Below are positions 6,665 through 9,893 of a stretch of 9,893 nucleotides of DNA, piece by piece (the stretch's first letter is position 1; the number at the start of each line of letters is the position of its first letter). This stretch comes from Rhodobacterales bacterium 34-62-10 (lineage in GTDB: Bacteria; Pseudomonadota; Alphaproteobacteria; Rhodobacterales; Rhodobacteraceae): the NCBI GenBank assembly GCA_002282555.1, contig NCJR01000055.1, forward strand, positions 1 to 9,893. The letters are read 5' to 3'. Both the position numbers and the translations under genes were made by a program. The notes beneath the pieces were generated by a model. That model was not told the origin of the DNA and ran no database searches. It saw nothing but the letters and a program-made list of their open reading frames with translations.

Positions 6665-7977
6665 CAGAAGAGCCGCGCCGGGATCAGGCGGCGGGAGGCG
6701 GGAATGGGCTTGGCTTTGCTGGCGGTCGGGGTGTCGGGTTTGGCGTCAAGCAGCCATGCGCCCGCCCCGATCAGGAAGATGAACAGCACGAAGAGCGCGT
6801 TCCACAGGTGCACCGTCGCGGCGGCCACCGTGATCCCGAAGAGGGTGAAGGCCCAGGCGTGGCGCGCGCGGCGCCACGGTTCGGGCAGGTCGCGGCGTTG
6901 GCCCACGGCCCAGAGCATGCCGATCATCAGCCCCACCATCATGGCCCAGGCGGGCAGGCCATAGCGCACCGCGATCAGCAGCCAGAAATTGTCCATGCTG
7001 TCGGACATCCAGACCGGGCGGATCCAGTCGCCCAAGCCCAGCCCGAGCAACGGGTTCCGCCACACCTCGGCGGTGCCATATTCGAAGATCAGGATGCGGT
7101 TATAGGCGGAATGGGTCGAAAAGGTGAAATGGGTCACGAAGACATGGAAGGGCGAGCGGTTCGAGAGCAGGTCAATGGCGAGATAGGTCAGCGCGAAAAG
7201 GCCAAAGAGCATCCGCCAGCGGCCTGCGATCTTGCCCAGCACGCGTTCCCACAGGGCGACGAAGCCTTGCATGATCATCACCACATAGGGCCCGCCCGAG
7301 GCGGACATGAAGGTGGCCAGCGCCACGCCGAAGACCTGCGCCATGCCGCCCCAATTGGTCAGGCGTTTCTCGGCGATCATGAAATAGGCCAGCGAGAAGG
7401 CGGAGGCGGAGAAGACGCCGTAGAGGATCGGGTGGTCGAAGGGGCCGAAGGTGCGTTCCAGCCCCATGCGCTGTTCGATGAAGGGCGCGCGCGGGGCGCC
7501 CATCACTCCGGCGATGGTGTCATGCAGGAAATGGACGGAGGTCAGCGCCTCGGGGATGGTGAAGATCAGCATCAGCACGACGATCATCACGAAGGCGCGG
7601 GCGAAGGCCTCGAAATCCGCATAGGTGCGGATATATAGCCGGCCGACCAGATAGGCGCCGACGAATTCGACGATGTAGATGCCGCCGGATTCGATGCCTT
7701 GGGCCAGACCGCCCCAGTTGATCAGGGCCAGCAGCGCCCATGCAGCATGGCCGAAAACCAGCGCGTCAAAGATCATGAAGCGCCCGCGCCGCCCTGAGAG
7801 TAGCGAAATGACCATCGGGATGAACATCACCAGAAGGACTATGCGGAAGACCGACAGCCGCAGCCCTCCCAGATTGAGCGAGACCGAGGTGGGCATCATC
7901 ATGCCGAAGAACAGCAGCACCACCACGATCGGGACGCCGAACAGACGTCGGGTGCGGGGGAGGGCTGTGCTGGTCAT
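6664..7977 (-). CDS. Wzy / O-antigen-ligase-like polysaccharide polymerase
   Basis: Integral inner-membrane protein of 437 residues with about ten to twelve hydrophobic segments, among them 14-30, 43-60, 72-87, 99-112, 128-141, 183-201, 213-224, 254-270, 330-358, 376-388 and 392-410. It has a periplasmic loop with HSAYNRILIFEYGTAEVW (289-306) followed by NPLLGLGLGDW (308-318), then DNFWLLIAVRYGLP (329-342). This is the pattern of the Wzy_C/O-antigen ligase family, where an arginine-bearing loop precedes a 'p..G.G.g' turn and a 'hN.yl......G' segment. In this setting it most likely polymerises the repeat unit in the periplasm; a ligase role cannot be excluded from sequence. The tail (412-437) is polar and basic. 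The gene starts three bases after the acyltransferase stop with no strong ribosome site, so translation is probably coupled. Confidence 0.88.
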   Translation of the reverse strand: MTSTALPRTRRLFGVPIVVVLLFFGMMMPTSVSLNLGGLRLSVFRIVLLVMFIPMVISLLSGRRGRFMIFDALVFGHAAWALLALINWGGLAQGIESGGIYIVEFVGAYLVGRLYIRTYADFEAFARAFVMIVVLMLIFTIPEALTSVHFLHDTIAGVMGAPRAPFIEQRMGLERTFGPFDHPILYGVFSASAFSLAYFMIAEKRLTNWGGMAQVFGVALATFMSASGGPYVVMIMQGFVALWERVLGKIAGRWRMLFGLFALTYLAIDLLSNRSPFHVFVTHFTFSTHSAYNRILIFEYGTAEVWRNPLLGLGLGDWIRPVWMSDSMDNFWLLIAVRYGLPAWAMMVGLMIGMLWAVGQRRDLPEPWRRARHAWAFTLFGITVAAATVHLWNALFVLFIFLIGAGAWLLDAKPDTPTASKAKPIPASRRLIPARLF

Positions 7978-7980
7978 GGG

Positions 7981-8964
7981 TCAGGCCGTCTGGGGCCGCA
8001 CGCGCATCCGGCGCAGGGCGGGGGTTTCGATGAACAGCCAGCTGGCAAGGGCGAAAGGCAGCGTGGCGGCAAGGCTTAGGATCGCCAGTTGCGGGGCGGT
8101 CAGGCCCGGCATCTGGTGAAGGATGTATTGGGCAACTGGCCAGCCATAGATATAGGCCCCGTAGGATAGGTCATGGCGCATCGGGATAACCGGGGCGCGA
8201 AAGGCGAGGATGAGGGCGGTTTGCCCCAGTGCTGCGACGGCGAAGGGCCAGCCCAGCGGGGCGCAGATCAGCAGGACACCAAGGAGCGGCAGCGACAGCG
8301 GCCAGCGGACGCGCAGCCGCCAGACGGTGACGCCAGCGGCGAAGGCCAGAAAGAGCGGCGCGAAGGTTTCAAGGCGTGCGGGCAGGGGCCAGAGCGTCGT
8401 TGCGGTCCAGAGGGCGAGGGACAGGGTCAGCAGGGCCAGCGGTGCGCGTTGCATCAGGCCCGAGCGGATGGCGGCGAAGCAGATGGCATAGGCCGCGACC
8501 TCGTGAAACAGGCTCCAGAGCGGGCCGTTGACCCCCAGCGGATAGGGGTTGGCGGGATAGGCATCGGGGATGCGGTGTTCGAGGGAGACGAGGGTGAGCC
8601 CGCGCAGGATATAGTCGGCGGCGGTCTGCGGGGTGATCTGCGCGCCCGCGGCGGCGGCCAGCAGGAGGGTGACGACAAGCGCCACGGCAAGGCCCGGCAG
8701 GATGCGGCGGGCGCGGGCGGTCCAGAAGGCGGCGGCGCTGCGGGTGGCGGCACTTTGCGCGATCAGAAGACCCGAAAGGAAGAAGAACAGCACCACGGCC
8801 CAGCCGCCCAAGGCGTGCCCGGTGAGGGTCTTGAGCGGCTCTGGCGTGCCGGGGCCATAGGCCAGCGGCCATGCGTGGCTGATGATGACGGCGCTTGCCG
8901 CTGCCAGTCGCAGGGCGTGCAGGTTGTTGGCTTTCGAGGGGGTCAGGGCGTCGCAGAGGTGCAT
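7981..8964 (-). CDS. Acyltransferase family 3 (OafA/NodX-like) membrane protein
   Basis: Predicted to transfer an acyl group, often acetyl, to sugar hydroxyls of the polysaccharide at the inner membrane. The 327 residues contain NNLHALRLAAASAVIISHAW (13-32) with the family Arg (R19) and His (H30), VVLFFFLSGLLIAQS (57-71), FWTARARRILPGLAVAL (80-96), NGPLWSLFHEVAAYA (146-160), DLSYGAYIYGWPVAQYI (265-281) and SWLFIETPALRR (308-319), all in the usual order, with about ten hydrophobic segments. The frame is open upstream to 9324, but that stretch is Pro/Arg/His-rich and overlies the upstream gene in another frame. The ATG at 8964 overlaps the upstream stop as TGATG, so it is chosen. There is no extra SGNH domain. 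The substrate is inferred from context only. Confidence 0.92.
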   Translation of the reverse strand: MHLCDALTPSKANNLHALRLAAASAVIISHAWPLAYGPGTPEPLKTLTGHALGGWAVVLFFFLSGLLIAQSAATRSAAAFWTARARRILPGLAVALVVTLLLAAAAGAQITPQTAADYILRGLTLVSLEHRIPDAYPANPYPLGVNGPLWSLFHEVAAYAICFAAIRSGLMQRAPLALLTLSLALWTATTLWPLPARLETFAPLFLAFAAGVTVWRLRVRWPLSLPLLGVLLICAPLGWPFAVAALGQTALILAFRAPVIPMRHDLSYGAYIYGWPVAQYILHQMPGLTAPQLAILSLAATLPFALASWLFIETPALRRMRVRPQTA

Positions 8965-9893
8965 CACGCGCCCCGGATCGTGACGGGGCGCCAGAGCCGC
9001 GCGCGCAGGATGCGGCGCAGGGTGCCTGCGGTGGATGACAGTTTGGCGCGGGCGGGCAGGCGCAGCCAGAAGCGGAAAAGCGGCTGGCCCCGGTCGGCGG
9101 GCACGGCCATACCGGTCAGGCGCATCATCAGGCGGCGGCCCCAGACAGCACCTTGGGTGGCGGCGAGGTTGGGTTGGGCGCGGGCGATGGCGTCGCGACC
9201 CTCGGGTGTGGCGTGCAGCACGCCTGCGGCGATGGCTGCCGCGATAAAGGCGCGGCCACGCGGGGTGCGGGCGATGATGAGGGAACGGCCTGCATCCTGA
9301 TGGCCGGCGGGCGGGGTGTGCCACGGATCGCCGACGGAGATATCGGCGAAAGCGCCGGTATGGTCGGTGCAGATGCGGCAGCGCCAGCGGCGGTCGGCTT
9401 GCAGGATCTTGCCCCAGCCTTCGGCATAGGGGATGCCTTTGGTGGTATGCGCGACCCCGTCAGCATCGCGGAAGCGCGCCTGCATGAGGCCGGGCCAGCC
9501 TGATCCGCGATAGCGCAGGTCGGTCAGATGGGCGTCGCGGGGCACGTCGAGCCGGGATCGCCAAGCATGGCGGTGGCGGTCGGCAAAGAACAGGAAAAGC
9601 CGCTTCACCTTCACGCTCGCGCACGCTTCCAACAGGGTTTGCAGGCGGCGCGGACTGAGGTCGCTCAGCCCCTCCATCAGAGCGTCAACCTGGTGGAAGC
9701 TTTCGCGCTCGGGCAACTCGTCGAGCAATTCCAGCACGGCCCGTTCCTTGCTCGAATATCGGATCGGCAAGTGCATCCCTGCGGCGCTTAACATGACGGG
9801 ACTCGGCTCTGGTGGTGCATCAGCATCGCCCGGAAACAGCCGTATGCTGTTATGCCACTGGAATTTCACGTCGAGCGGCAGATCGACCAACCG
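8964..9893 (-). CDS. Chimeric open frame: AbiEi-type antitoxin C-terminal part joined to FrhB/FdhB C-terminal domain (5' end outside window)
   Basis: The frame is uninterrupted and runs off the right edge; numbering here starts at the first visible Met (9890). Residues 4-115 match my knowledge of AbiEi-family antitoxins: LPLDVKFQWH, SSKERAVLELLDELPERESF, LSPRRLQTLLEAC, SVKVKRLFLFFADRH and HAW. Residues ~116-308 match the C-terminal domain of FrhB/FdhB-like proteins: TDLRYRGSGWPG (123-134), WGKILQADRRWRCRICTDHT (159-178) and GAFADISVGDPWH (179-191), with C171 and C174 as remaining cysteines. Such FrhB-like proteins occur in polysaccharide clusters, but the usual protein is roughly 400 residues with an N-terminal iron-sulfur part, absent here. 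The start could not be seen. The stop overlaps the acyltransferase start as TGATG, so the frame is still translationally linked to the operon. The product is probably a non-functional remnant, unless the joined protein has a new role. Confidence 0.75.
   Translation of the reverse strand, partial: RLVDLPLDVKFQWHNSIRLFPGDADAPPEPSPVMLSAAGMHLPIRYSSKERAVLELLDELPERESFHQVDALMEGLSDLSPRRLQTLLEACASVKVKRLFLFFADRHRHAWRSRLDVPRDAHLTDLRYRGSGWPGLMQARFRDADGVAHTTKGIPYAEGWGKILQADRRWRCRICTDHTGAFADISVGDPWHTPPAGHQDAGRSLIIARTPRGRAFIAAAIAAGVLHATPEGRDAIARAQPNLAATQGAVWGRRLMMRLTGMAVPADRGQPLFRFWLRLPARAKLSSTAGTLRRILRARLWRPVTIRGA
9537..9563 (-). other. Probable recombination or deletion junction
   Basis: Between W110 (codon 9563-9561), which still fits the antitoxin family, and D119/L122 onward, which fit the FrhB family, lie the residues RSRLDVPR. 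The breakpoint should be inside this stretch. No insertion-sequence end, direct repeat or att-like site is visible, so the joint looks like a simple in-frame end joining or homology-poor recombination. Confidence 0.55.
9546..9893 (-). pseudogene. AbiEi-family antitoxin C-terminal fragment (part of the chimera)
   Basis: This segment covers the antitoxin-like part of the chimeric frame. In AbiEi proteins the block ending in 'HAW...RLD' is normally followed by a short tail with a Lys/Gly-rich strand (roughly GKRxLVxGGxxxPxYxITVP) and then by the abiEii nucleotidyltransferase toxin gene. Neither the tail nor any toxin gene is present here. My hand count gives about 61 % GC for 9601-9893 against about 72 % for three rows of the FrhB part (9001-9120 and 9241-9300). 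The N-terminal DNA-binding part would lie outside the window. Confidence 0.7.

Noticed and set aside
6268..7638. Long plus-strand open frame of 456 codons opposite the polymerase and GT2 genes
   Set aside because: The product is His/Gly/Glu/Gln-rich with no family motifs and lies antisense to two well-supported genes; such frames arise from high-GC codon structure.
8173..9300. Plus-strand open frame of 375 codons opposite the acyltransferase
   Set aside because: Low-complexity Gly/Arg/Gln-rich translation; antisense shadow of a clear membrane protein gene.
8965..9324. Upstream extension of the acyltransferase frame
   Set aside because: Pro/Arg/His-rich out-of-frame translation over the FrhB-like part; the typical acyltransferase N-terminus begins at 8964.
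9546..9893. Intact AbiE toxin-antitoxin system
   Set aside because: No nucleotidyltransferase (AbiEii) frame is present on either strand and the antitoxin tail is missing, so only a fragment can be claimed in this window.

Overview
The window is a block of surface or secreted polysaccharide genes, all on the minus strand, so the biological order runs from the right edge to the left edge. High GC (about 72 % in rows I counted by hand), tightly packed genes with ATGA and TGATG overlaps, and the protein families point to an alphaproteobacterium, most likely Rhodobacteraceae. That placement is an inference from gene content and composition, not from a marker gene.

Layout in transcription order: (1) 9893-8964, an open frame that enters from outside the window. 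Its first ~115 visible residues look like the C-terminal part of an AbiEi-family (type IV toxin-antitoxin) antitoxin, and its last ~193 residues look like the C-terminal domain of an FrhB-type (coenzyme F420 hydrogenase/dehydrogenase beta subunit) protein of the kind found in polysaccharide clusters. (2) 8964-7981, a membrane acyltransferase-3 protein. (3) 7977-6664, a Wzy/O-antigen-ligase-like polymerase. (4) 6653-5727, a GT2 glycosyltransferase. (5) 5730-4534, a GT4 glycosyltransferase. (6) 4533-4391, the only sizeable gap, AT-rich, with inverted repeats and a candidate promoter. (7) 4390-3917 and 3869-3321, a split Alg14-like/Alg13-like glycosyltransferase pair. (8) 3324-2494, a second GT2 enzyme. 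(9) 2497-446, a Wzz/GumC-type chain-length protein with a degenerate BY-kinase domain. (10) 406-1, the N-terminal part of an initiating sugar phosphotransferase, cut by the left edge.

Together the genes form most of a Wzy-dependent exopolysaccharide or capsule pathway. The phosphotransferase loads the first sugar on undecaprenyl phosphate; the two GT2 enzymes, the GT4 enzyme and the Alg14/Alg13-like pair extend the repeat unit; the acyltransferase decorates it; the Wzy-like protein polymerises it; and the Wzz-like protein sets chain length and links to export. I see no flippase (Wzx), outer-membrane exporter (Wza/GumB) or phosphatase here; they may lie outside the window.

The most unusual points are the antitoxin/FrhB chimera at the right edge, which looks like the scar of a deletion or insertion that cut into the polysaccharide operon, and the apparent loss of the ATP-binding and tyrosine-tail features from the Wzz-kinase protein. 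No RNA gene, CRISPR array, insertion sequence or complete mobile element is visible.
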